The notes under the pieces: model-generated
Seen by the model: only the letters and a program-made list of their open reading frames with translations
What the model was told of the DNA's origin: nothing
Database searches by the model: none
Shown: one piece after another, positions 21,564 to 32,870 of the stretch
Layout of the letters: each line of letters starts with the position of its first letter
Numbering within the stretch: position 1 is the stretch's first letter
From: Albugo candida
Lineage: Eukaryota; Oomycota; Peronosporomycetes; Albuginales; Albuginaceae
DNA length: 64,000 nt
NCBI GenBank assembly: GCA_905220665.1
Contig: CAJNAR010000156.1
Coordinates: 434,001 to 498,000, forward strand
Direction: 5' to 3'
Made by a program: the position numbers and the translations under genes

Positions 21564-24500
21564 TACTTCTCTTGTCCACATGAAGTCTACCTTGACACGC
21601 ACAGCGTGAAATAACTGTTTGCATGCAGCTACTCCCCAAAATAGTAATCTTTCTACTCCAGTAAGAAGACTCTGTAATGCCGCAAAATGTGTTGCGTGAC
21701 ATTGCGTGCTACGTGATACAACGGCTTTTATAGGACCTTCTTACAATAGTGAACCTTCCTAAATGGACTTTGTGACTCGATGTCCAAATCACTGGTTTTG
21801 ATCTATCAGAGTGCTTATCATCCAACATCGTTTCCATTTAATCAATATGCAGCATCTTCTTGTCAAATTTGGCTCATATCGTCGTAGAAAAGCCAAGCGA
21901 TGCGCTGGTGACTAACATCGCTACATACCTTACATACTTGTACGCTCATAAGTATAACTTTCAAGGATCGTGTTTATTTCGAAATACATCTGAAGCTATA
22001 TTATGCCTTCACAAAGTCACCGCTTACAGTATGGCAAGGAATTGCGAGCAACGTATCGAATCCTGATACAATAATAGCAAAGCGACTCGGAGGAGAAGTG
22101 CATGTGGCAAAATATACATATTATCGAGGCTTATAATCGCCAACGAAAGCGAATCAGAATAATTTTGTGCGCTTAGACGACAACTCAATGTTGTTTTTGT
22201 CTTTTTTTCATTCAAGCTTGGTTGCTAAATAGTCGTGGCATTGCAATAGCGAAGCAACGAAGGAGATTTGCGCAAGCCACGATAGCTGAATCGCATGTCA
22301 AAACAGAGAGGCAGTCTGAAGGTCTTGGTCTTGAAATGAAGCGTTGGCTTCAATCCTTTTCTTGCAGGCTCAAGATTGACGCGCAAAAGATATTATGAAC
22401 CTAATAGGCTGATTGAGGATTCTAAAAGTATAGGATACAAACGTGCTGGTTTACGAAGTGCTACCTGGAGGATATAAGTGAGTGATAGCTTGTCACAGAG
22501 GTCATATCAAGGATTAGAACTTGTGAGGTCTCTTGGTGTTGAATGATGTGAAGCAGTCAGAGAAAAAACGGCTAAGTTCTTGAAGGGTAGAAAGTGGTGC
22601 AGATCATAACCGCTGTCAAAAGCCATGCTAAAGTCAAGTGCTTCAGCTCGTGGTAATGAGAATTGTGGCATCATGAGTGTGGGATATTATAATGTCGCTA
22701 AAGGATGCGGTGGTTTTTGCATTGCGACGCCGGCTCATACCACTAAATTTACCAAAGAAGATGGGATAAGGCCTTACAAAAGCAGTAAGAAAGAATTTAC
22801 ATCAGACTCCGAGACTTAACCGGGCATGGATAATGGGGATGATTGAGTAAGAGATTTGTAAGCAAAGTTTGAAAACGAGAAAACTCTAGCTTCCCTTTGG
22901 AACTCTCGACATGATCTCTATGAAGTCGGCAAAGTAAACGATGTTGAGTTCATGTGCCCACGCAAATGAATTACTATCCTAGAAAAGTATCTGGTACCGA
23001 GGCGTTCACGGGCGATATGATGAGTAGAAAACTGCAGGCTGGAATTTCGATAATGGATACGCGTTCTATGCTCAAATATGACAAGACTTTATCCCAAAGT
23101 TCAGAAGTGATCTAAGAGATACTTGTGTTCAAGAAACTGTGATGTGTCAGAACAATATTGCCTTCGATACTCAAGAAAGTAGCCTGTGATAGTAACAAAG
23201 AAGTGAGTTTTCGTAAAAGGAAAAGAGGAAGGCGTGTAGAACGGTTTTCAAATCATTCTTCAAAGGGGTGTACGTATTGTTTGGGGCAAAGAGCATATCG
23301 AATATCCTGTATGGAATGTTGGAAGGCTCCTGTTATCCATAAAGAATGCTGTAGTAATTGAGGCGACCATCTTTCCCGATGATCATGATGAGCTTCTTGC
23401 TCACAGTATGAATTACCCGGTTGGCTCAAGCAATCTACAATGTTAATATTTCGATTGATATAAGTAAATTGTCATGTAAATTATACGCGGCTGGATCTTG
23501 AAACAAATCGAGAAAGTGTGTATGGCGGCTCCGCTATTGCCATCGCAGTGTGACTTGCTGAACTTTTCAAGAAAGAGGAAGATGAAGCGGTTCGTAAACA
23601 TGCGAGAAATAAGTAGTATTGAATCTGTGCGACGTTGTAATACATAACAGTACCTTGTAAAATCATCGCAATAATGATGGAAACATCAAGATGCTGCTCA
23701 TTTCAGCGATGAATGAAATGATTTTGTTTACACCGAGAGCGGGAAATTAAAAGATAGCCAGACCAATAATGCTCGCAGTAGGGACGCTGTTAATGCTGGA
23801 CTATTACATAAATGCAAGTACCATCTTTATAACACTACAGCAATAGATATGCCTGCTGGAATCAATAAAGGCCAATCTACACTCATATTTTTTGAGCAAT
23901 GTGATACGCTCACTTTCACTGTCCCACCACCGATATATTTTGAATTTGCATCCTTTATACTTGTATAAGCACACTTACCAGAAGGCCAGTCTTTTGTTAT
24001 CCTCTGATGACTCGGGCACCACCATCGAGATTTACTACTTCGATAACCATCTCTCCGATGATGCATTATAGGATCGACCTTCACAATCAACCATTTCCTT
24101 GTTCTGACATTGAGGATGAATAACCCTGCATATAAACGCACATGATCGCTTTCAAGTAATTCTTCTTTGCGAACGATATCGAAAGCGTCGTCATTGGAAC
24201 TGCTGAAATTGGAACAGATGAAACAAACGTCATTGGCAAGCCTTACAAGGTTGAACTCGTCAGCTTGCATCACGTATATTCTTCTCCTGATCTTGCATTG
24301 TATTGCCAAAAAATCTATGAGATAGGCAGTAATTTATCGTTCTCATGATTGTAAAATTGCTTTGATAGAGAGGTTTTGCTTAATAGAATATCAAGCATTC
24401 GCATTTGCTTGCAAGTGGATGATGTGCAGTAATGTCAGCCAACAATGTAGTACGCGTTTACTCACTCTGATTGCACTTTCACATTCGAAATCTGTATTTG

Positions 24501-24704
24501 GTAGACTAAAATACACGAGGTGAAATGACGATCACACAACTGCAATCTCAATGACCCTACTATAAAGTACTCGGTCGAATGCACAATAAGTCTCGGCGAA
24601 TAATTGTATAGTAATAGCTCATAAAGCAGCGAGCATGACGACTTATTCGTCATAATTACCAAGTAACTCGAGATGTAATTGGTAGTAATCAACATCGGTC
24701 TTAA
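21564..24704. other. 3.1-kb stretch without a confident gene
   Basis: Frames are short and unrelated. The best is a 160-codon minus-strand frame (24309-23827) with several Cys (CFICSNF, WWCPSHQR) and a hydrophobic C-terminus, unrecognised. Around 22250-23400 the plus strand has long, stop-broken readable stretches that may be old retroelement sequence, but no diagnostic motif is left. This is the right edge of the gene-poor half. Confidence 0.35.
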
Positions 24705-26276
24705 ATGAGCTCTCGATCTGATGATCAGAACCATGAAAAAGAGGGACCAAGAATCGCCGATGTGGATGCCTTAAGAAAAAAAGGAGAACGAGAAGCATCG
24801 AAAATTGAAATCGATGATACAGCAGGAGGAACTTCTCGACCTAAGGAGTCGTCAAAGAGTGCTCGGTCTCACAAAAAGGCATCATCGCCACGTAAGAAAT
24901 GTAGTAAGGATAGAGGAGCAGTATCTCGTCGCAAAAGTCCATCACGTTCACGAAGTGCGAAAAGGAAGACTCCGACTACCCAGAGACGAAGTGCGACTCG
25001 AGACTATCGCAGAATCTCTCAATCACGCGACAGACGAGAGAGAAAAAGGTCGAGAAGTTCCCGTCGTCGTGACCAAAGGTCCAGAGATCGTAGCTCCAGA
25101 AGGAAGGATGGGAGTGTTCATAGAAAGAGAAGAAGTAGGCGAAGTGGAAGCAGAGGAAGTAGGAGCAGAAGTTCTTTTCATACATCTCAGAAACGCTCAT
25201 CTATGCAGAGACGTGGCAACCAGCAAAGTGATTATAATCATGAAAGGAGAAGCAAAAGTCGAAGCGGTTACAGGAGGTACAGCAGAAGGAGTAAAAGTAG
25301 GAGTATAGATACTCTGTCGCGCCACAAAGATACGTATCGAAATCGGGGTACTCTTCGAAGAAGAAGCAATAGCTCGAATGGAAAGGAGCGCGATCAAAAA
25401 CGATCCCGATCCATGCGGTCCTCAATAAATGAAAAAAAAGATGGTCACAGAAGGAAACATACTAGTAAAAGTTCAAGTATTGAGCGAACAAAGCAAAGTC
25501 AGCGATCATCACATAGCGACAAAGGTGAAAAAGATGGTTCTCGTGTGCGAAATAGTAGCTCAGATTCGAGACAAGATGATCATCGACAAAGTTCGAAAAC
25601 TCGATCAGTTTCTCAAGCAAAAAAATCAACTAAATCAAGAATGGGTAGTCCTTCTCAGCGTTCAAGTGTCCACTCGACTTCTGCCCGAAAAATCGAACGA
25701 AATCAATCTGATCGTCAAAAGAAGAATACAGCATCACCTGCACACTATGACGGTAAAAATAGTGGTATGATAGACTCAGCTATGAAGAAACGAGACCACG
25801 TTACTTCACCAGACTCAGCTTCTTGCGGACATGAATCTCAGAGAGCGACTCCGTCATCTACAAAGACGGATCCGAATCCGAATTCACGAGATACGAGAAA
25901 CGGAGATCGTCATGACAAATCATCGAAACCGTACGGGAAGGGCGACGCATGTACACCTCCCAAGTCCCGGAATTGTAGCGGAAGCGTATCAGGCGCACAC
26001 AAAGTCACTGCATCCAAATCCGCAAACAGCCTGTTCGTAATAGATTCTACACTACAGAAGAAAATGGATGCCACCAATGAGACGAGAAGTATTGCTCTCA
26101 AAGCAAATTCTGACTCAAATCGAGCAGAAATTCGCTGGCGATCAACTCAAGCGGAGCTAGAAATCGCAGAATATTGGCTCGAAACCATGGCTCAGAATCT
26201 TATCGATGTGGGTAAACGAATCGAGTTGCACGATTGGAAATGGAAGGAGTTTTTGAAGGAAGCTAATGAACCGTAA
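24705..26276 (+). CDS. Arg/Ser-rich nuclear protein (SR-like, no RRM)
   Basis: 523 residues in one exon from ATG 24705. Residues about 45-310 are dominated by RS, SR, RR and KS dipeptides (for example RRKSPSRSRSAKRK and SRDRRERKRSRSS), as in splicing-associated SR and SR-related proteins. Such domains are phosphorylated by SRPK/CLK-type kinases and act in nuclear speckles. Residues 310-450 are polar and disordered. The last 50 residues form a predicted amphipathic helix (AEIRWRSTQAELEIAEYWLE, then an IELHDWKWKEF tail). There is no RRM or zinc finger, so it is an SR-related rather than classical SR factor. The second reading frame over 24805-25308 is open only because of the RS bias. Confidence 0.7.
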   Translation: MSSRSDDQNHEKEGPRIADVDALRKKGEREASKIEIDDTAGGTSRPKESSKSARSHKKASSPRKKCSKDRGAVSRRKSPSRSRSAKRKTPTTQRRSATRDYRRISQSRDRRERKRSRSSRRRDQRSRDRSSRRKDGSVHRKRRSRRSGSRGSRSRSSFHTSQKRSSMQRRGNQQSDYNHERRSKSRSGYRRYSRRSKSRSIDTLSRHKDTYRNRGTLRRRSNSSNGKERDQKRSRSMRSSINEKKDGHRRKHTSKSSSIERTKQSQRSSHSDKGEKDGSRVRNSSSDSRQDDHRQSSKTRSVSQAKKSTKSRMGSPSQRSSVHSTSARKIERNQSDRQKKNTASPAHYDGKNSGMIDSAMKKRDHVTSPDSASCGHESQRATPSSTKTDPNPNSRDTRNGDRHDKSSKPYGKGDACTPPKSRNCSGSVSGAHKVTASKSANSLFVIDSTLQKKMDATNETRSIALKANSDSNRAEIRWRSTQAELEIAEYWLETMAQNLIDVGKRIELHDWKWKEFLKEANEP

Positions 26277-27864
26277 ACTCAAGCGTTGAATGGCGCTGAG
26301 ACCTCTTCCCGGCTGCGATGCATTTTACAAGCAATTTTGGCATGACAACTTCTGAGATGGAAAGCAAGGTTGTCAATCCCGGGAGACGTTAACTAAGTGT
26401 GGTGAAAAGCTATTTAAAATCGTGTATTAAAGTTCGGTCTAACGAAACAATCAGAAGGCATCAGAGATGCGCTGATGATATCATGAATTTAGAAGGCCTT
26501 GGAGGGCTTTACGTGGTCAGATTGTGCTTGGTTGAAGGGCTTGGATGTAGCATGGCGAACTAAGGAAACTAACTGGATAATGATCATTTATACAAGACCC
26601 TTTTATAAGTCCCTCTCTTACAGTCGGATGGTCTGTCAAAGACAAGTTAGACATCTTGAGCGTGTCTTTTGCGATCACTCGCTCGTCAGTAAACAATAAT
26701 GCGGCGCGCGACCACTGTTTTTCATCGATAAGCACACCAGTTGGATGAAAACTTGTTGGAGAGCGTCTTGAGCTTAATCCTTAACGTTAGAACTTGAGCA
26801 TAGATCGCAGCCTTCCGGTTACTGTTGAGGATAGACATCAAAAAAAGGTCTCAGTAAAATCAGAACCGATCGCGGCGTCAAGGCAGTACTTCGATTCATC
26901 CATCCGTTGTATTGCAATATGGACGCATATCAGTAAACTTGGACTTAATTGATTCCACCATGCGACCCAGATGAAAATGCAGTCGCAGGTGGTTCCAATC
27001 TGTTTCTCTTTTTTTGGTGACATTGGCTATCGGTATATTAAAGCGCGTGAACGTAAGTTTGGTGGTTGCTCAACAACAAACCTAATTGTATCGTACAGCC
27101 AAAAAGACCGAAAAAGCACTTCTTACAAAACATGTGCTTCGGTATGTACTTGGAGAAAGATATTTGGGACCAACAAAACTGACATGCGACTCACTCTCAA
27201 TTTGTTACAAAAGACCCCACCAGTATTCAGAGTCACGGCATAAACTTTGCGGACCACGAGAATGCTAAATATTGTGAATGCATTGAGCCAGTTATTTGAC
27301 AGAAACACAGGCATTTTTATCCAAAATTATGTACGACTACGATATCGCTTCTGGGCGAATAATATAGATATTTGATCGCGCACCAGATCCTGGAAATTCA
27401 CGGTGATAAGCTTAAGCGACGGACGAGCGGTTATCTTCGGATTTCTTAAAGCTGAAGCCATATGATGCTATACGTGTGCGAGCAATGGAGATTCAGTTTT
27501 ATACAAACCAAAGACACTCGTCGTGTACCAATCGTATTTTTCGATAAAAATTGATCATCCATTTCGTAGCAACTTATTGGTACTATTTGGGTATCTGTGA
27601 ATTCTCCATACTAGAGAAATATATAATTCGTAGCATCTTTCCAGAATGGTTTTTGTAAAACTTACACAACCCCGGCCGCCAGTAGGTGTAGTTACTGTGA
27701 ATATATATGTTTCAGCAAAGCCTTCAAGCGTTACGTCCGGTACCGTCATCCATTCTCCATCCGCGTAAAAGCGTAGGCATATCATATCGCTGGCGCATTT
27801 GAGTATTTGTGTAATTTACTGAAATACAGCGTAAAGATCATGGTCCGCAAAAACCACACACAAG
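26277..27864. other. Intergenic stretch, possible old retroelement traces
   Basis: No gene is supported. Plus-strand frames around 26971-27270 vaguely resemble a Ty1/copia RNase H tail (STT motif, VLRYVLGERYLGP-like), but they are spread over different frames and the match is too weak to call. The promoter of the hydroxylase-like gene must lie near the right end. Confidence 0.3.
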
Positions 27865-28695
27865 ATGAGCTCTCAGAGTAATACGCATAAACCTTGCGCG
27901 GTAATTGAAGAAAACTTACACAGTAAATCAGATACAGATGAAAGATGTGATCAATTCCCATTTGATGGTGCTGAAGAAAACAGCGTAGATAATCAGGTAA
28001 AGGAACCAATCGAACACCCAAATGTTACACAAACCGCTGCGGATGAAAATCAGATCGATGATGGACACTTGCAAAATTTCTACAATTACGCTGACATTTT
28101 TCCGGAGCTTCTTATTTTGAAAGAGAACTACTCCATCATATTAGAAGAAATGGCGGCTGCAGAAAAAAGCAAAAATTGGCCGATTTGGCCTGAAAATCAT
28201 TACGTTTCTGAAAGTCGAGAATGGAGGATTTTACCGTTTTGCTATACCTTTCCTGCTTTCGACGCATCGAAGACAACCTGGGTGGACGCGACGTGTTCTC
28301 AGTGTCCGAAAACAGTTAAGATCCTTCAAAGTCTTCCTAATCTTCGGACCGCGCTATTTTCGAAACTAGGTCCAGCTACGTGTCTCAGTGCACATCGCGG
28401 TTGGGCGGATCTTTCAAATCACATTCTACGTGTTCATTTATCGCTTGTGGTGCCAAAATTATCAGATGGATCTCCCTGCTGTTCAATGGTTGTTGGAAAC
28501 GAAGCGCAAGTACACGAGGAAGGCGAATTGATAGTATTTGACGACAGTAAATTACATTATGCTTACAACCGTCATCCAAGCAAAACACGAGTGGTGCTTA
28601 TCGTAGATTTGCATCGTCCAGATCACATTCCTCGCGGGCGTGCTAGAGGGGGCCACACAAACGAGCTAGATGAGTTTGTCAAGGTTTTTGGCTAG
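27865..28695 (+). CDS. Aspartyl/asparaginyl beta-hydroxylase-domain dioxygenase
   Basis: 276 residues in one exon from ATG 27865. The C-terminal half (about 165-255) fits the AspH/2-oxoglutarate-Fe(II) dioxygenase fold: SAHRGWADLSNHILRVHLSL, the family's (P)H-R-G motif followed by L-R-x-H-L; then GNEAQVHEEGELIVFDDSKL-H, the E-G-E-x-x-x-F-D-D-S-x-x-H strand; then R-V-V-L-I-V-D-L-H-R-P. His177 and His231 are the likely iron ligands, and Arg189 or Arg242 the likely 2-oxoglutarate contact. The N-terminal 80 residues are acidic and disordered. There is no signal peptide or membrane anchor, unlike vertebrate ASPH, so a cytosolic or nuclear location is expected. The substrate is unknown. Confidence 0.8.
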   Translation: MSSQSNTHKPCAVIEENLHSKSDTDERCDQFPFDGAEENSVDNQVKEPIEHPNVTQTAADENQIDDGHLQNFYNYADIFPELLILKENYSIILEEMAAAEKSKNWPIWPENHYVSESREWRILPFCYTFPAFDASKTTWVDATCSQCPKTVKILQSLPNLRTALFSKLGPATCLSAHRGWADLSNHILRVHLSLVVPKLSDGSPCCSMVVGNEAQVHEEGELIVFDDSKLHYAYNRHPSKTRVVLIVDLHRPDHIPRGRARGGHTNELDEFVKVFG

Positions 28696-28733
28696 CATAT
28701 TCTGCAGTATAGACATCCAAACAATTTTTCCAC

Positions 28734-29502
28734 TCAATCTTTTATTTTGATGTTGAATAAACCTGAAAATAATACTATGAGAGTCTGATCTATTATCGCC
28801 TCCCACAAAGTACGTACATCCTGGTAGAGAAGTGACATCTGCGTTTACAATCGCCGTGATGCCCAAATTTGTTAAGGCTCCTCTGATAAATCCACAAGGA
28901 AACACCAAATAAACTAGTGCCATTTCCCTTGTACTTTCATCCGTGGAAGCTGAAAACGATGATAGCCATCGAAAACTGAAATCCTGAAGTACAAAAACAC
29001 CCTAAATAGAATTTTCATAAAAGGAGTGTCTTCCGCTGGTGTATTCGCGATCATACGCGATGGTTTGTTTGTAATTTATCAATTTGCTTCTTGAATACAG
29101 ATATCCAAAATTCTTTACAAATAAACTTTATCACATCCAAAGGCATTGTCATTCGAGGGCGATCTTTGGCATATCTACAGCATCAATATTTGGATTTTGA
29201 GCGCATATACGATCGTTAAGAACTTTCTACCTTTCGGCGAAACGATAGCCGACATCAAAGCCTAGTCCTTCCAGTTTCTTGAGGAAATCCTCCCGCATAG
29301 CTCTACTTTGTTCGACTTCATTAGGCTCAGGAACTTGACTTATTTTGCCAGATTTCGGTTCTATTTGCCGGAACTACATATTCTCAGAGAGCTATATTAT
29401 TGATACAAACACTTTGCTTGCATTCTCCATTATACAGTGTACCAGAGAACGCACAATCTCTCCATAGAGCTGAATGAAGCAACACTCTGCCACTTCTTTC
29501 AT
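28734..29502 (-). CDS. TRAPPC6: TRAPP complex subunit 6 (Trs33)
   Basis: Spliced protein of 177 residues; exons 29502-29443, 29373-29231, 29174-29057, 29001-28818 and 28762-28734; introns 69, 56, 55 and 55 nt, all GT-AG. The assembled sequence has the whole TRAPPC6 pattern: an N-terminal helix with IQLYGEIV; LEGLGFDVGYRFAERYAKD; DVIKFICKEFWISVFKKQID; L-Q-T-N-H-R-G-V-F-V-L-Q-D; FPCGFIRGALTNLGITAIVN; and a C-terminal LPGCLFNIKIKD. Trs33 dimerises with Bet3 in TRAPP, which tethers vesicles and acts as a GEF for Rab1/Ypt1 at the ER-Golgi boundary. The 3' splice choice is supported because it alone restores the LPxCxFxIK tail. The gene is divergent from the PEX22-like gene over a 92-bp gap. Confidence 0.9.
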
Positions 29503-29594
29503 TCGGAGCAATTTACGCAGTTATCAACCAATCCAGAGCCTACAACAAAACTTCCACCCAATCACTTTTCTCCCTGTCTTCCTGCTGTAACACA
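29503..29594. promoter_or_regulatory. 92-bp bidirectional promoter with two CCAAT boxes
   Basis: The two start codons (29502 minus, 29595 plus) are 92 bp apart. The gap contains CCAAT at 29528-29532 and again at 29558-29562 on the plus strand, 30 bp apart, plus a C/T-rich stretch towards the plus-strand gene. Both promoters must be packed here or overlap the coding starts. Binding of an NF-Y-type factor is an inference. Confidence 0.5.
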
Positions 29595-30386
29595 ATGGAG
29601 AACGAAGATTCTTCCTTTGGATTCATTCTTGTCCTCGCGCTGGTTGTACTGAGCACACTGTATTTCATTTTTCTACAAAACAATGGTGAGCAAAGAATGA
29701 CGCAACAACGCCACGAAACAAGCGGTTCCAACGCGCAATCGAAGAGCGATAACGTAACACGGGCATCTGTAAATGCTCTGTCAGAGTTTCAATTACGACT
29801 CCATCGGGCATTACCGTCTCGTAATGGAAGTCGCACTATGACTATATCCGGTGAAGCCTTATTCAGTTCTCTCACTGATGTCGAAGCACATCAAAGTAAT
29901 TCTCTAAAATGGAAAGACGAGAAGCTCCCGATTTTACTACACGATCTCATACAAATCGCAAATGTATTCATTTTGTGTACGATTTCAGCGGGTTGTGATA
30001 AGAAAGTCATGGAGAGAGTACGCTTTGCTATAGTCAGCTCTGTTCGGAATACTGTTTCAGAATCAGAGACTCAAAGTCATCAGTTTCCTGCCCACAAAAT
30101 ACTGTTCTGCTCGACGTCAATTGGGAAGATTGCATTTGTACGTCAGCTTGAGCCACAAATCCACGTGGAAGGTAGGATCATTTACAATTTCGGATATTTC
30201 AACTCTTATGACCTTCATTCGTTGTTTCTAGTGGACATGCAGGTAGTCAGAGATCTTCAAGCTCATGTTCCACGTATACTATACACATCATCGTGTATAG
30301 AAGCACTACCACCTTTTGCAAGCATTGTCCATGTTGCAGAAGGCCTCATGCCTTATTGCGATCTAATTCGAACATCTGCACAATAG
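29595..30386 (+). CDS. PEX22: PEX22-like peroxisomal membrane protein
   Basis: 263 residues in one exon from ATG 29595. One N-terminal transmembrane segment (about 9-28, FILVLALVVLSTLYFIFL) precedes a polar linker. The soluble domain contains HKILFCSTSIGKIAFVRQLE, which closely follows the plant PEX22 signature (LLCST...GK..FVRQ), then PQIHVE and C-terminal hydrophobic strands. PEX22 anchors the ubiquitin-conjugating enzyme PEX4 to the peroxisome for recycling of PEX5. The short N-terminal luminal tail fits that topology. The overall sequence is divergent, so the assignment rests mainly on the signature block and the membrane anchor. Confidence 0.7.
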   Translation: MENEDSSFGFILVLALVVLSTLYFIFLQNNGEQRMTQQRHETSGSNAQSKSDNVTRASVNALSEFQLRLHRALPSRNGSRTMTISGEALFSSLTDVEAHQSNSLKWKDEKLPILLHDLIQIANVFILCTISAGCDKKVMERVRFAIVSSVRNTVSESETQSHQFPAHKILFCSTSIGKIAFVRQLEPQIHVEGRIIYNFGYFNSYDLHSLFLVDMQVVRDLQAHVPRILYTSSCIEALPPFASIVHVAEGLMPYCDLIRTSAQ

Positions 30387-30574
30387 ATGGAACTTACGAT
30401 GCTACACTTTAGCTTATACAGGAAATGAACAATAGATGCTGTTCCAAAGAAAGTGATTTCGGGCAAAACTTAAATTTTGATAGCTGTTTGATGGTGTCAT
30501 TTACAATTCTCTATTTTCACCTCCCACTCGCAATTTTGCAAGCATAAAAGCAATAGAAGCAGCCCAAAGCGTGT

Positions 30575-31279
30575 TCATTGACCCTTTTCACTTCCTCCCA
30601 CTTTTGATTTTAGAGTGTTTGCGTTCGATTTGGCCATTTCCAGTCCGACACTTGCACCTGCTCGGGCCTGTTCGAATTCATCAATTAATATTCTCACATC
30701 TCACCATTTCACGATACCTTTTCCAAAGTAGCAGAAGCAGCGACAGTTGTGCGCTCATACTGTGTGCTCGCAAAATTGGAAGACATCTTGTAAGTATCTG
30801 TTTCTTTCAGCTTTCCGATTGTCTCACTTCCTGCAGACACCGCTTTATTCAGTCCAGCAGATAATTTATTTCCGGCGTTGGAATTTTTTGCTGTCTCATA
30901 AGCGCCTGCCGACTTTTCTTTTACTTTCGTGAAGGTGGTACCCAGCAATCTGCATAAGCCGAACAATTATCATCTGATCCGTGATAAGGGTAGCTCATCA
31001 TAGAACGTACTTGCCGGCGTTATTGGCACCGTTTTTCAGTTTATCCATTGGAATAACATTTGTGAGGGACGCTCTATTGAGAAGCGATCGTCGATTTGTT
31101 TCTTTCCCGTCAAATTGTTCCGCGTCCGATTGCCGCTCGACTGACTCTTGCGAGTCGGAAGAATTCCCGGCATCCTGGTGTTCCTTGAATATCAAATCCT
31201 CCAACTCCTGTTCATCTTTGCTCTTCGCATTCTTTTGTCCTTCGTTCGAGCTCGTACTATGGAGACGCACGTCGTTCAT
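30575..31279 (-). CDS. Ala/Lys/Ser-rich amphipathic-helix protein (weak TPD52 resemblance)
   Basis: Spliced protein of 197 residues; exons 31279-31011, 30949-30718 and 30667-30575; introns 61 and 50 nt. The first about 80 residues are acidic and polar (coiled-coil-like EQELEDLIFKEHQD). From about residue 85 the protein is a long run of imperfect 11-mer-like amphipathic repeats (KVKEKSAGAYETAKNSNAG, then KLSAGLNKAVSAG) ending TLKSKVGG near the C-terminus. The composition and the AYxxxxxxxAGxKxSAxL...KLxD and LKSKVGG features recall tumour protein D52-type membrane-trafficking adaptors, and also LEA and synuclein-like lipid-binding helices. I cannot decide between these. No signal peptide or membrane anchor. 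Confidence 0.6.
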
Positions 31280-31728
31280 TGCGTTTGTAAGTATGGGTAA
31301 AAACGGTCATCACATCTGTCTCATTGGTTATTATTTATAGCTCAGATCTGAGCGGAACTCGAAAAAACTCGTGCCATTTACGCCGATACGAGCAAGTTGC
31401 TCGTTTTCAAATACGGTGACCAGAATCAGATGCACGGTTAATCATTGCTGTATCGAATGTCGAATGCATACAGTTACAGTTGAGATCTAAAGCAACCGTT
31501 GACTGGTCCAGCCAATAGAGCTCTCATATCTTCTTTACAGCCAATGAAAAGTCTGAATGAAAATGGACTTGCATACAAATTTCAAGTGTGAAGCCGATTG
31601 GATTGGCAGTTGGAAAAAAAAAGAAGAAAAGCAAGCGGCAAAAGTTAAACAGATTGCTTTCAGCTCAGGATCTTGTGTAGACATATTAGTTGAAACGATC
31701 ATTGCCAGTTTGGTGAAGCTTGAGTCGG
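31280..31728. other. Shared upstream region of the Ala/Lys and MYB genes
   Basis: A 449-bp gap between divergent starts. A 62-codon plus-strand frame (31557-31745) overlaps the MYB start in another frame and is not supported. No recognisable promoter motif beyond AT-rich stretches. Confidence 0.3.
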
Positions 31729-32659
31729 ATGCATTTAAAACATGAAATGATGCATCAAAATACGGCGTCACTTGTCGCGATGTGCAAGGATATAAAAGCT
31801 TCACCGGCCAAGCAATCAGTGATTTATAATCATACAGTGTGTACAGTGCGTAAAGACCGAAAACCGGTATCAAAATGGACTGATGAAGAAGACAATATGA
31901 TGATTAAACTTGTGGAACGATACGGAACCCGACATTGGACTATTATTGGTACAAAATTACCTGGTAGAAATGGAAAGCAATGCAGAGAACGGTACCAACT
32001 AATTTGGCTAGTCATTACCGCAATGGTACCTGATTGAACGTTTATGTAGCTGGCACAACCAATTAGATCCATCCATTCGAAAAGATCCATGGACCGACGA
32101 AGAAGAGCGTATTCTGAAAGAAGCACATGAAAATTATGGCAATAAATGGGCTGAAATTGCAAAGAAATTACCAGGAAGAACTGATAATGCCATCAAGAAT
32201 CACTGGAATTCAAGCAAACGTCGGCTGAAACGAAGTCGTATGAGCATCTCGGAATCTCAAACCATCGCTGTCGATACAATGGACAGCAAAGTTGAGATAG
32301 AAAACCTTCAGGCTTCTCCCAAAAATCTCGCTTTGACCGCAGTTTCACAAGAATTGAGCCCTGGTCCTTGCAAACCTTCCAAAAAAATACGGCTTTGCTT
32401 CCTTGACTATGAGAGGCCCGAAGATCACGAGTCCCTGCAGCAGCATTCTCCTGTAGATATCAGTCGATGGAGCATACAAACACAAGATCGAGTATTACTA
32501 CAAAACACCATCGAGCCAAATAGAAGCAAGATCCGTATCACTTCGTCTAAAACAGGACCACCAAAAGACGAGAAAAAGCGATTTCTTCAGCTATTAGCTG
32601 ATGCCGCACTCTTGCAATCACTTTGTTCGATTGATAATAAGAATACCATTAGGCGATAG
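31729..32659 (+). CDS. R2R3-MYB transcription factor
   Basis: Spliced protein of 290 residues; exons 31729-31991 and 32050-32659; 58-nt GT-AG intron. The intron falls inside the first repeat and splicing restores the canonical CRERWHNQLDP. Repeat R2: [20 protein letters not shown] then [21 protein letters not shown]. Repeat R3: [41 protein letters not shown]. The regularly spaced Trp residues (one replaced by Ile or Ala, as usual) and the (N/D)NAIKNHW recognition helix are intact. The remaining 170 residues are low-complexity and polar. It probably acts in the nucleus as a developmental or stage-specific regulator. ATG 31729 was chosen as the first in-frame ATG; 31747 and 31750 are also possible. 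Confidence 0.85.
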
Positions 32660-32870
32660 GAAAAGATAGTGAGACAGCGATAGTTAATTATACTCTGATA
32701 TGATAGCTCACCTAGTATGTAATTTTACACAGCATCCCTAGATCACATCTTTTATTTCGTGTTAAGGACTGACGAAACGATAACGGCTCAGACGGAGCAT
32801 TGGTGGTCCTATAACCGCTATATGACTTGTTACTTACGAAACAAACAACCGACAAACACTCACAGAAATA

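Noticed and set aside
24805..25308. 167-codon second frame inside the SR gene
   Set aside because: Open only because of the Arg/Ser codon bias; the residues are a low-complexity mirror of the RS domain.
26971..27270. Possible Ty1/copia RNase H tail
   Set aside because: The similarity is spread over different frames and lacks the catalytic Asp and the TKHI motif in register.
29374..29442. Shorter 33- or 40-nt first intron for TRAPPC6 with ATG at 29429
   Set aside because: The 69-nt intron with ATG 29502 restores the typical N-terminal helix, and 33-40 nt is below the size of every other intron here.
31557..31745. 62-codon frame before the MYB gene
   Set aside because: It overlaps the MYB start in a different frame and has no features.
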